Source: Mangrovibacterium lignilyticum (GTDB lineage: Bacteria; Bacteroidota; Bacteroidia; Bacteroidales; Prolixibacteraceae). From it: a DNA stretch of 64,000 nt. This document shows, piece after piece, positions 8,906 to 15,892 of the stretch. A model generated the notes under the pieces. The model was given only the letters and a program-made list of their open reading frames with translations. It was not told the origin of the DNA and did not search any database. The stretch is from the NCBI RefSeq assembly GCF_010882175.1, contig NZ_WKLH01000001.1:186001-250000 (forward strand), in the 5' to 3' direction. The position numbers and the translations under genes are program-made. Positions within the stretch are counted from its first letter, which is position 1. Each line of letters starts with the position of its first letter.

Positions 8906-9567
8906 TGCTTTGCGATTTTTAGGAGTTCGTGCCAGCTTTTTACTTCCGAAAAAGGAAAGTGGGTCCAATCGGTTTCAATTACCCGGGCTTTGTCCGACCA
9001 AAAATTGAGTTGATGGGCAGTCGGAATAATTTGGTCGTTTATCGCTACGAAAGCAGCATCCCAGCTTAGGTTTTGGTTCGCTGTCGTTTGCTCCAAATCA
9101 TAAAAAAACTGTAATTCCAGTTTTTGGTTAGCTGTACTTCGTTGTGATTGTTGCTTCGTTGCTTTGTCGAGCCTATTTTTCCCGCCAAACATTCTCAGGT
9201 TGAACTTGAAACGGGTGCGTTCATTCCAGCCATCCAATGTTTGTTTGAACGTTGTATGTGGAATGGCCATCTCATCGTGCCGAACCCATGGAGTTCCGTT
9301 AATGGCCAGGCATTGTGTAAGCTGCAATTTTGATTTTGGCAGGATTTCGTTAGCCGCGCAAACGCCCAGCGACCAGGCAACAACAATGATCGTCTGGTAT
9401 TGAAATTCATCGGTCGGAAGAGGTTCTATTTGACTAAAATCATTCAAGTGACAGACGTCAAACCCGCGGTGGTCAAATTCATCCAGAACATGTTCATCCA
9501 TTCCCCAACCGTTAAAAAAGAGGATACAAGCTGGCTCTCCTTTTCTTTTAATCCATTTTTGCGTCAT
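8902..9567 (-). CDS. bioG: Pimeloyl-ACP methyl ester esterase, BioG family
   Basis: Alpha/beta-hydrolase of 221 residues that would remove the methyl group from pimeloyl-ACP methyl ester and end the BioC-initiated chain extension. BioG features are visible: FNGWGMDEHV near residues 18-27 and the nucleophile elbow VAWSLGV around residue 65, with Ser in WSLG. It is BioG (DUF452) rather than BioH, judged from these motifs and small size. It overlaps bioF by 20 bp upstream and bioC by 4 bp downstream, so the three genes are translated as a coupled block. Confidence 0.9.
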   Translation of the reverse strand: MTQKWIKRKGEPACILFFNGWGMDEHVLDEFDHRGFDVCHLNDFSQIEPLPTDEFQYQTIIVVAWSLGVCAANEILPKSKLQLTQCLAINGTPWVRHDEMAIPHTTFKQTLDGWNERTRFKFNLRMFGGKNRLDKATKQQSQRSTANQKLELQFFYDLEQTTANQNLSWDAAFVAINDQIIPTAHQLNFWSDKARVIETDWTHFPFSEVKSWHELLKIAKQ

Positions 9568-10672
9568 GAGCGGTCAATTGATTGATTAATTTGTTGAGTT
9601 CACCGATTTGCAGCCCGGCATAGAGCGAAATGCGCAAGCGTGCAGTGCCTTCCGGTACGGTCGGATGGCGAATCGGCAATATGTAAAAGCCTTCCTCCCG
9701 TAGTCTCTCCGCAACACGGACTGCTTCGTTATTTCCGCCAATAATTACCGGAATAATATGACTTTGATAAGGGATGTTTAAGCACTCTGAAAAGTCGATA
9801 CAGAGCTGTTCCAGTTGCTTGCGCCGTTCCGTCATTTTTAGCATCTTTTCAAAAATGAAAACTGTCCAGGCGAGGTTGATCGATGGAAGTGCTGTGGTAA
9901 AAATGAAGCTGCGCGATGTGTTAATCAAATAGTTTTTGAAGACCGTGTCGCAAACAACAAAAGCCCCAACCGATGCCAGCGCTTTCCCAAAAGTTCCGAC
10001 AATGAAATCAATGTCCTGCATCAAATCATCGTGTTCGCTCAGTCCTAAACCTTGAGTGCCTGACACGCCCAGTGCATGGGCTTCGTCGACATAAAGGAAA
10101 GCCTTGTATTGTTTTTTCAGACGAACTAAAGTCGGCAAATTGGCCAAGTCGCCATCCATGCTGAAAATACTCTCTGTAACAATGAATACCTGTTCATAAT
10201 CGTCTCTGTATTTTTGCAGGAGCGATTCCAGGTGATCGTAGTGCTGGTGCCTGTAACGACGAATCTCCGCTTTGCTTAACTGAAGCCCGTCGATGATGCT
10301 GGCATGAACAAGTTTGTCAGCAATAATCAAATCGCGACTTCCGGCCAAAGCAGGCAGGATTCCAATATTGGCGTGGTAGCCACTGTTGAACACCAGGCAG
10401 CTTTCCCGTTGATAGGCTTGTGCAATCAGCTTTTCCAGCCGGTCGTATTCGGAACAATTGCCGGTAAGCAACCTCGACGAAGCTGCGGTGAAGTTGAGTT
10501 CCGCGAGATTTTGGCTTTCAAGGAATTCAGTTTTTAATCGTAGGTCGGCAGCTATTCCTAAATAATCGTTCGACGACAGGTTAACCTGACCTTGGGGAAC
10601 TGCCTGGGGAATTTTTCGCAGGTTTGACTGTTTTTCGAGTGCTGTTAAGCGATCAATATAGTTTTGCTTCAT
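9548..10672 (-). CDS. bioF: 8-Amino-7-oxononanoate synthase
   Basis: PLP enzyme that condenses pimeloyl-ACP (or CoA) with L-alanine to give KAPA. The 374-residue length is slightly short of the E. coli enzyme. Typical alpha-oxoamine synthase motifs are LSSNDYLG, the glycine-rich FNSGYHANIG, the YVDEAHALG Asp/His pair that holds PLP, and the Schiff-base lysine in GTFGKALAS. Start ATG at 10672 lies 2 nt after the bioA stop. The 3' end overlaps bioG. Confidence 0.95.
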   Translation of the reverse strand: MKQNYIDRLTALEKQSNLRKIPQAVPQGQVNLSSNDYLGIAADLRLKTEFLESQNLAELNFTAASSRLLTGNCSEYDRLEKLIAQAYQRESCLVFNSGYHANIGILPALAGSRDLIIADKLVHASIIDGLQLSKAEIRRYRHQHYDHLESLLQKYRDDYEQVFIVTESIFSMDGDLANLPTLVRLKKQYKAFLYVDEAHALGVSGTQGLGLSEHDDLMQDIDFIVGTFGKALASVGAFVVCDTVFKNYLINTSRSFIFTTALPSINLAWTVFIFEKMLKMTERRKQLEQLCIDFSECLNIPYQSHIIPVIIGGNNEAVRVAERLREEGFYILPIRHPTVPEGTARLRISLYAGLQIGELNKLINQLTAHDAKMD

Positions 10673-10674
10673 GC

Positions 10675-11961
10675 TTATTCGGTTGAAATAATTTGGGAGA
10701 CAGCAGTTGTCAGTTGGGATAATTCATCGGGTGAGATGATAAATGGCGGCATCAGGTAAACCAGGCGGCCAAATGGACGCACCCAAACGCCATGTTCAAC
10801 AAACCTGCGTTGGATGACCGGCAAATCGACTGCCTGCTTTAGTTCGACGACTCCAATGGCGCCCAGTACTCGAACATCGGCCACATGGGGCAAGGTTTGC
10901 AGCTGTTTCAGCTCAGCACGCAGCTGTACTTCTATGCCGTGAACACGTTCTTCCCAATTCGAGTTCAGCAACAAACTGATGCTTGCGTTAGCCACAGCAC
11001 AAGCCAGCGGGTTGCCCATGAATGTTGGTCCATGCATGAATACACCCGGATTGCCATTTGAGATTGTTTCGGCAATCTGTTTCGTGCAGAGCGTTGCTGC
11101 AAAACTTAGATAGCCGCCGGTAATTGCTTTGCCAAGGCACATAACATCGGGCGAGACTGCTGCCCATTGGCAAGCGAATAACTTCCCTGTTCTTCCGAAG
11201 CCTGTGGCAATTTCGTCGGCAATAAGCAGAATGTTGTTTTCATCGCAAATCCGCCGAACTTCCGCTAAGAACCGAGGGTGGTAAAACCACATCCCTCCGG
11301 CTCCCTGTACGATGGGTTCCACTACAATTGCTGCAATTTCCGACCCCTTCGTTTCAATTAAATCCAGCAATGGCTCCAGGTCCACCGGATCCCACTCGCC
11401 GTGAAAAGGAGAGGAGGGCGAAGGGATAAAATCCTGTTGCGGCAACTGGCTTCCGAAGATGGTATGCATGCCGGTTACAGGATCGCAAACCGACATGGCA
11501 TGCCAGGTGTCGCCATGATAGCCTTTACTAAGACTGACGAAGTGATTTTTTTCCGGCTTTCCTGCCGATTGCCAGTATTGCATGGCCATTTTCAGGGCAG
11601 CCTCCACGGCTACCGATCCGGAATCGGAATAAAAAACCTGCTGAAGCGGCTCCGGAGTCAAATCAATTAACTTCTCGGCTAATTCAACGGCGGGGCGGTG
11701 GGTAATTCCGCCAAACATGACATGAGCCATGTCGTCGAGCTGTTCGCGAATGGCATCATTCAGCACAGGATGGTTATAACCATGAATGGCAGCCCACCAA
11801 CTCGACATCCCGTCAACCAGCCGGCGCCCATCTTCCAGTTCCAGGTAGACACCTTCAGCCCGGCAGACCGGGTAACTGGGGATGGGCTTTGTAGCTGATG
11901 TGTAGGGATGCCAAATGTGCTTTTTGTCAAAATCAATTAGGTTAGTTGCTGTTTTTAACAT
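10675..11961 (-). CDS. bioA: Adenosylmethionine-8-amino-7-oxononanoate aminotransferase
   Basis: Class III PLP aminotransferase that converts KAPA to diaminopelargonate, using SAM as amino donor in the standard pathway. The 428 residues match the family. Visible are the N-terminal [12 protein letters not shown], the substrate motif [19 protein letters not shown]-binding [11 protein letters not shown] and [14 protein letters not shown], and the catalytic lysine in LGKAITGGY. It sits between bioB (7 nt upstream) and bioF. The SSWWAAIHG motif separates it from other ornithine-type aminotransferases, so the call is firm. Confidence 0.96.
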   Translation of the reverse strand: MLKTATNLIDFDKKHIWHPYTSATKPIPSYPVCRAEGVYLELEDGRRLVDGMSSWWAAIHGYNHPVLNDAIREQLDDMAHVMFGGITHRPAVELAEKLIDLTPEPLQQVFYSDSGSVAVEAALKMAMQYWQSAGKPEKNHFVSLSKGYHGDTWHAMSVCDPVTGMHTIFGSQLPQQDFIPSPSSPFHGEWDPVDLEPLLDLIETKGSEIAAIVVEPIVQGAGGMWFYHPRFLAEVRRICDENNILLIADEIATGFGRTGKLFACQWAAVSPDVMCLGKAITGGYLSFAATLCTKQIAETISNGNPGVFMHGPTFMGNPLACAVANASISLLLNSNWEERVHGIEVQLRAELKQLQTLPHVADVRVLGAIGVVELKQAVDLPVIQRRFVEHGVWVRPFGRLVYLMPPFIISPDELSQLTTAVSQIISTE

Positions 11962-11968
11962 GGCTTTT

Positions 11969-12937
11969 TTAGTTGTCTATGGTAAATCCCGCTTCTTGAA
12001 AGTCCCGAAGATCATCCTCGATTTTCGATCCCGTTGTTGTCAGGTAGTCGCCGGTTAGGGCTGCACTCACTCCGGCACGCAATGCCTTGTGCTGATACGA
12101 CTTAATCTGGATACGTCCACCGGCAAAACGAATATTGGCTTTCGGATTCATAAAACGGAAGACGGCAAAGGTCGCCAGAATGTCTTCTTCCGGAAGCATT
12201 TCAGATCCCTCGAGTGGCGTTCCTTCCACGGGAGTCAGAATATTGATCGGAATGGAGTGAACGCCCAGCTTTGCCAGCGTCGCGGCGAGTTCAACGCGAT
12301 GTTCTGCCGTTTCGCCCATTCCAATAATACCTCCGGAGCAAACTTTAATGCCCAGCTTCTGAGCCGTTTTGATGGTAATGATTTTTTCCTCTATCGAATG
12401 TGTCGAAACCACTTCGGGGAAATAGGACGGCGCTGTTTCGAGGTTGCAATGGTAATGCTCAATGCCCACTTCTTCCTGCAGGCGACGCAGTTGTCCTTCG
12501 TCAATTAATCCCATGGACGCGCAGAGGCTCAGGTTTGTTTTCTCTTTAATTTCCTTGTAAATCGGAATGAGCTGATCGAGTGTTTTGTTGTAAACGCGGC
12601 GACCGCTGGTTACCAGCGAGTGACGTTTTACGCCCTTCGACGCACTGACCAGAGCCTGGTCGACCGCTTCTTTCCGGTCAACAACTTCGTACTCTTCCAC
12701 CTGCGTGGCATAGTGACGCGATTGGCTGCACCATTTACAATCCTGTGGACAACGACCTGACTTGGCATTGGTAATCGAACACAAATCGATCGTATTTCCG
12801 CAAAAGTGTTCACGGATTTCGTCGGCAGCACGGTAAAGCGCTTCTTTGTCTTTGGCGTGGTAAAGCTCCACGCCTTCTTCGTAACTCAGCTGGTAACCTG
12901 CTAATACTTTTTCTTTTAGTTCTTCAATTTGAATCAT
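11969..12937 (-). CDS. bioB: Biotin synthase (radical SAM)
   Basis: Radical-SAM enzyme that inserts sulfur into dethiobiotin. The cluster motif CPQDCKWC (CxxxCxxC) follows TNAKSGR, and YNHNLET-like [13 protein letters not shown] binds dethiobiotin. Arg in FAGGRIQ is conserved. I place the start at the ATG at 12937 ([16 protein letters not shown]), giving 322 residues. An upstream in-frame start at 13012 would add a tail lying inside ORF131. The preceding ORF131 stops 2 nt before this ATG (TAA TC ATG), so bioB is probably coupled to it. Confidence 0.95.
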   Translation of the reverse strand: MIQIEELKEKVLAGYQLSYEEGVELYHAKDKEALYRAADEIREHFCGNTIDLCSITNAKSGRCPQDCKWCSQSRHYATQVEEYEVVDRKEAVDQALVSASKGVKRHSLVTSGRRVYNKTLDQLIPIYKEIKEKTNLSLCASMGLIDEGQLRRLQEEVGIEHYHCNLETAPSYFPEVVSTHSIEEKIITIKTAQKLGIKVCSGGIIGMGETAEHRVELAATLAKLGVHSIPINILTPVEGTPLEGSEMLPEEDILATFAVFRFMNPKANIRFAGGRIQIKSYQHKALRAGVSAALTGDYLTTTGSKIEDDLRDFQEAGFTIDN

Positions 12938-12939
12938 GA

Positions 12940-13335
12940 TTAAGGGGAATAAAAAAGTCCGTTCCCTGCATGCAGCAGAAAACGGACTTCGATTAAAAAA
13001 TAAGATATCCAATAAGCAGCCGGTAGCAGCTGCTCTTTATTCAAATGTTTTGCGACGGCGATTTGGGGAAGCTGGACTCCTGCCAGCAAAGCCAGCTGCT
13101 CCAATGACAAGGGGTCCCGGAAAGCTTCATCATCTTCTTCCGAACCACTTCCGGACAACCAGCTCATGAATGCTTCAGGCTGGTTCATGTTTTTTGCAAA
13201 GAAGTTCTGGGAAACAGTCGCTGAAAGCTTTCCGATTCGAACCAGTTTCCCTAACGAGGCAAATACAGCATAGCCTTTCCCTTTCCATTGGTGGAAGGTG
13301 AAAACAGTACGTGCGCTATGTTTTCCCGGGTTCAT
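12940..13335 (-). CDS. Small uncharacterised protein, first gene of the bio operon
   Basis: Protein of 131 residues with no signal peptide and no domain I can name with certainty. Residues about 10-48 contain HQWKGKGYAVFASLGKLVR followed by IGKLS, a basic and aromatic pattern. I vaguely associate it with short Bacteroidales proteins encoded next to vitamin or TonB-receptor genes; this is memory and not a search. The middle is acidic and Ser/Gly-rich (SGSGSEEDDEAFRDP) and the C-terminal third is hydrophobic and helical. It ends 2 nt before bioB and is thus the promoter-proximal gene of the biotin operon, which suggests a regulatory or accessory role. An alternative internal start at MNQPEAF would remove the basic part. 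Confidence 0.7.
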   Translation of the reverse strand: MNPGKHSARTVFTFHQWKGKGYAVFASLGKLVRIGKLSATVSQNFFAKNMNQPEAFMSWLSGSGSEEDDEAFRDPLSLEQLALLAGVQLPQIAVAKHLNKEQLLPAAYWISYFLIEVRFLLHAGNGLFYSP

Positions 13336-13343
13336 TGAGCGAT

Positions 13344-13351
13344 CAAAGATA
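13344..13351 (-). promoter_or_regulatory. Probable -7 element of the bio operon
   Basis: TATCTTTG on the minus strand matches the Bacteroidota TAnnTTTG element. It ends only 8 nt before the ATG of ORF131, so transcription would begin at or next to the start codon (leaderless or nearly so). No good -33 TTG lies at normal spacing; the nearest is 24 nt upstream. Confidence 0.45.
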
Positions 13352-13493
13352 ATGGATTCGATTTGAAGAAAACATCAACACTGAAGAAGTTCTCGGGATT
13401 TAATGTAAACTTTTGGTTTAGTTTCTTGCATATCTGGTGTTGTTGCTTGAATTGAAACAAAATAAAAAATAGTCCTTTCCTTGTTTAAGGATA

Positions 13494-13643
13494 TCAGATT
13501 AACTTCTTTCTCCCATAGTAGCTTTCTGTGAATTCAGAAGGAGTGCATCCTTGACTCTTCTTAAATATTCTGTTGAAGTTTGAAATATTGTGAAATCCAC
13601 ATTCAAAGCATATTTCCGTAATACTTTTTTGAGTTTCGACCCT
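13494..13643 (-). pseudogene. AraC-family regulator remnant (second HTH only)
   Basis: On the minus strand the reading TQKSITEICFECGFHNISNF continues into NRIFKKSQGCTPSEFTESYY, which is unmistakably the C-terminal helix-turn-helix of an AraC/XylS regulator. The frame is blocked upstream by a TAG just inside the palindrome at 13644-13687, and no other frame continues the domain. Only about 50 of the 100 residues of the DNA-binding domain remain, so this is a truncated, dead gene. It lies just upstream of the bio operon promoter on the same strand, but whether it once regulated that operon is unknown. Confidence 0.8.
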
Positions 13644-13687
13644 GTACATCTTCAGCTAAATTGTCCGAAGTTTAGCCGAAGATGTAC
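13644..13687. repeat. 44-bp imperfect palindrome at the AraC breakpoint
   Basis: Arms of 17 nt (GTACATCTTCAGCTAAA and the complement of TTTAGCCGAAGATGTAC) differ at one position and enclose a 10-nt loop. It abuts the point where AraC homology ends. It could be the hairpin end of a small transposon or a dispersed palindromic repeat. No U-tract, so not a terminator. Confidence 0.75.
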
Positions 13688-13990
13688 TGTGGAACACTAT
13701 AGAAATAGCTTCGGCGACTACCAGGCATTTCTGTCTGCAACCATACCATCCTTTTGCAATAAAATAACAATCCTACGCGCCATCATACTATAGGACACCC
13801 TTCTACAAATTATTCAGAACGCATATAAATATCATACGATCATTACCTTTTTTGATTGTTTTCGTAAACACTTCTGCCGTGTATGTTCTAAAAGCCGTAA
13901 CATCAACAGAGGCCATCGAAGCCATGTTAAATGGCCAAAAGGGACAGCACGCCAAAAAACCTTTATCACAAACCATTAAACTTCATCACT

Positions 13991-14353
13991 ATGAAAACAA
14001 AAAGAAGTACCCAAACAATTGCGGTGTTCCTGGCCGGCCTGATGCTATTTGCCTCATGCAAGAGTACAACCATGATTATCTCGGATCCTCCGGGAGCGAA
14101 ACTTTATCTCAACGGCGAATCTGCTGGAGTAACGCCCTATCAATATCGCGACACGAAAATTGTTGGCAGCACAACCGATGTAAAACTCGTTAAAGAAGGC
14201 TATGCCGACTTTTACACGGCATTTTCGCGAAATGAAAAGGCCGATGCCGGAGCAATAATTGGCGGGCTCTTCTTGCTGTTCCCGTTTTTATGGACCATGA
14301 AATACAAACCAACACACACCTATGAGTTGATTCCGGTTAACGAGGAAGATTAA
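13991..14353 (+). CDS. PEGA-domain lipoprotein
   Basis: Lipoprotein of 120 residues from the ATG at 13991; a longer frame from 13931 would bury the signal peptide. The type II signal peptide runs to LMLFASC with Cys23 as lipid anchor. Residues about 28-75 (MIISDPPGAKLYLNGESAGV, then TPYQYRDTK and VKEGY) form a PEGA beta-domain, a cell-envelope module. Near the C-terminus a hydrophobic run IIGGLFLLFPFLW suggests insertion into, or packing against, the membrane. Monocistronic, with its own terminator. Such small PEGA lipoproteins are common in Bacteroidota and their role is not known. Confidence 0.8.
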   Translation: MKTKRSTQTIAVFLAGLMLFASCKSTTMIISDPPGAKLYLNGESAGVTPYQYRDTKIVGSTTDVKLVKEGYADFYTAFSRNEKADAGAIIGGLFLLFPFLWTMKYKPTHTYELIPVNEED

Positions 14354-14376
14354 GCATTCAAATAGGAGAACTCGTC

Positions 14377-14414
14377 GCCCTCCTTCGCTAACGCGCAGGA
14401 GGGCTTTGTTTTTA
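14377..14414 (+). terminator. Rho-independent terminator after the PEGA gene
   Basis: Perfect 8-bp stem GCCCTCCT/AGGAGGGC with a 12-nt loop, then TTTGTTTTT. Lies 23 nt after the stop. Confidence 0.85.
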
Positions 14415-14439
14415 TACACAATGATCTGCCCGACCGCAT

Positions 14440-15135
14440 TTATTTGGCTTGATTTTTTAAATCTTTCCCGGTTAGCAATTCAATATGCTGAAACCAGGCA
14501 AAAACCTCATCAGAAAACCGGGCTTCCTGCTGACTTCCTTTAACGGTGTACTCAACGCGCCAAAGCGTATACTGCCCGACGATAAGTTGCGAAGGACTGA
14601 GGATTACTGCCATGGCAGTTTGCGGTTCGAAATAACCACATGCCTCACTCGAACATTGGTAAAGCAGGCGATTCCTTTCATTTTCAACTAGCCGGAATGT
14701 CGACTTTCCCGGACAATGTTCTTCCCTGATCCCGACTAATTCGTCGTACAGCTTCTTTGATTTTTGTCCTTGCGCATCGAGGCGTTGAATGGTAATCATC
14801 TCTTGCCAGTTGTCCAGGTTCTGTTTCTCCGGGATAAAAACCATATCGGGAAGTATACTATCCACAAAACACCAGTTCAATCCCAGTCCTGTGAAAGACA
14901 ACCGGCTTTGGTCTCCCCGATCTTCGCCCAACATTTCCTTTTGCGCTAAATCGATTACCACACCTTCTTTATAGTCGACAAAAAGGATCTGTTGCGTTTC
15001 CTCCATCGGCACAATATTAAGTCCCCTGGACACAATTTTAAAATTGCGAAATTTTAAAGAGTTAAATTTCCCCTGCCCTGTAACTTCCGGCATAAAACCC
15101 AAGCTAATAAGCAAACAAATAATAAGCGCTTTCAT
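14440..15135 (-). CDS. Secreted protein of unknown function
   Basis: Protein of 231 residues if started at the Met of MKALIICLLISLGFMPEVTG (ATG at 15135). The in-frame ATG at 15171 adds 12 residues before the signal peptide and is less likely. A type I signal peptide is clear and the mature protein starts near QGKFNSLKF. The rest is mixed alpha/beta with four Cys in the mature part, including CSSEACGYF, and no motif I recognise. It is convergent with the PEGA lipoprotein and shares the terminator region. No function assigned. Confidence 0.7.
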   Translation of the reverse strand: MKALIICLLISLGFMPEVTGQGKFNSLKFRNFKIVSRGLNIVPMEETQQILFVDYKEGVVIDLAQKEMLGEDRGDQSRLSFTGLGLNWCFVDSILPDMVFIPEKQNLDNWQEMITIQRLDAQGQKSKKLYDELVGIREEHCPGKSTFRLVENERNRLLYQCSSEACGYFEPQTAMAVILSPSQLIVGQYTLWRVEYTVKGSQQEARFSDEVFAWFQHIELLTGKDLKNQAK

Positions 15136-15892
15136 AGTCAGAAATACGCTCCAGTCGGCAGACAGTTTCACTGCTGGACGAGCTTGTTGCTGAAATCAAC
15201 GAATGCCGGACTGCTCTCCGTTTTGTTCGCTGCCTGCTGCTAGTACTGCCCTGCTCAAAATCTTGTCCCTGTTGACATGGAATGTCGCCCTGTCTATTTT
15301 TTTGTTGCAAGTTCAATAGATCAAAAAATTTCTTAGTGATCAAGGAAAGACTCATTTGAGGTGTCAACCTATTGCATGCCCCCCCTGCTTAACATTGTAA
15401 AAACAACCAGGCGACTCGTTTCCCGAAAACCGAACCTGACAATCGACCATTTTTAAGTTTTACGATCGATATTCCCTTCGCACATCCAGCAATTAAAAAT
15501 TGAACTTTAGTTCTCATAAGTACAAATGACAATTCCACGCTTCGCTGAATCAAAAAGAAGATTATTTTGTCTTTTTATCTTTTAAAACGCAATAATTAAT
15601 CCAAATAAAACAAAAATGACATAAATACAATCAAATTGATACTACTCGGGTAAACTAAGAGACAAACAAGCAATTCTCTGCTGCAAAACATATCAATTTG
15701 TTCATTTCAAGAACATTTATCAATTTCAAACAAGATATTCCTCAATATTTCCTCAGTGTAAATTTTAAAACTTTCAATTAAAAAAGTCCATAAAAGTCAT
15801 AAATAGATTCTGCTGATTGCCGTAATTTAGCCGCATCAAAGACCGCAAGGTTACAATTATAACTTCATTATTAACTTTTTTGAAAATTTACT
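15136..15892. other. Long intergenic region with degenerate CTGCTG repeats
   Basis: About 750 nt with no believable gene. The left part (15170-15295) holds seven loose copies of a CCTGCTG-like heptamer spaced 16-24 nt apart, described separately. The right part is very AT-rich and leads into the carboxyltransferase gene; GTAATTTAGC (15822-15831) about 60 nt before its start may be a -7 element, a variant of TAnnTTTG. Confidence 0.5.
15170..15295. repeat. Degenerate copy of the 20-bp-period CCTGCYG array (possible)
   Basis: ACTGCTG, GTTGCTG, ACTGCTC, CCTGCTG, CCTGCTC, CCTGTTG and CCTGTCT start at 15170, 15186, 15210, 15233, 15250, 15268 and 15289, a mean spacing near 20. The last is preceded by GTCGC exactly as in two units of the array at 51010-51207. 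Irregular spacing makes chance a real possibility. Confidence 0.35.

Noticed and set aside
11401-11670. Plus-strand ORF opposite bioA
   Set aside because: Antisense of bioA, whose motifs are all on the minus strand.
13590-13793. 67-codon plus-strand ORF overlapping the AraC remnant and palindrome
   Set aside because: Overlaps recognisable AraC sequence on the other strand; no homology or signal.
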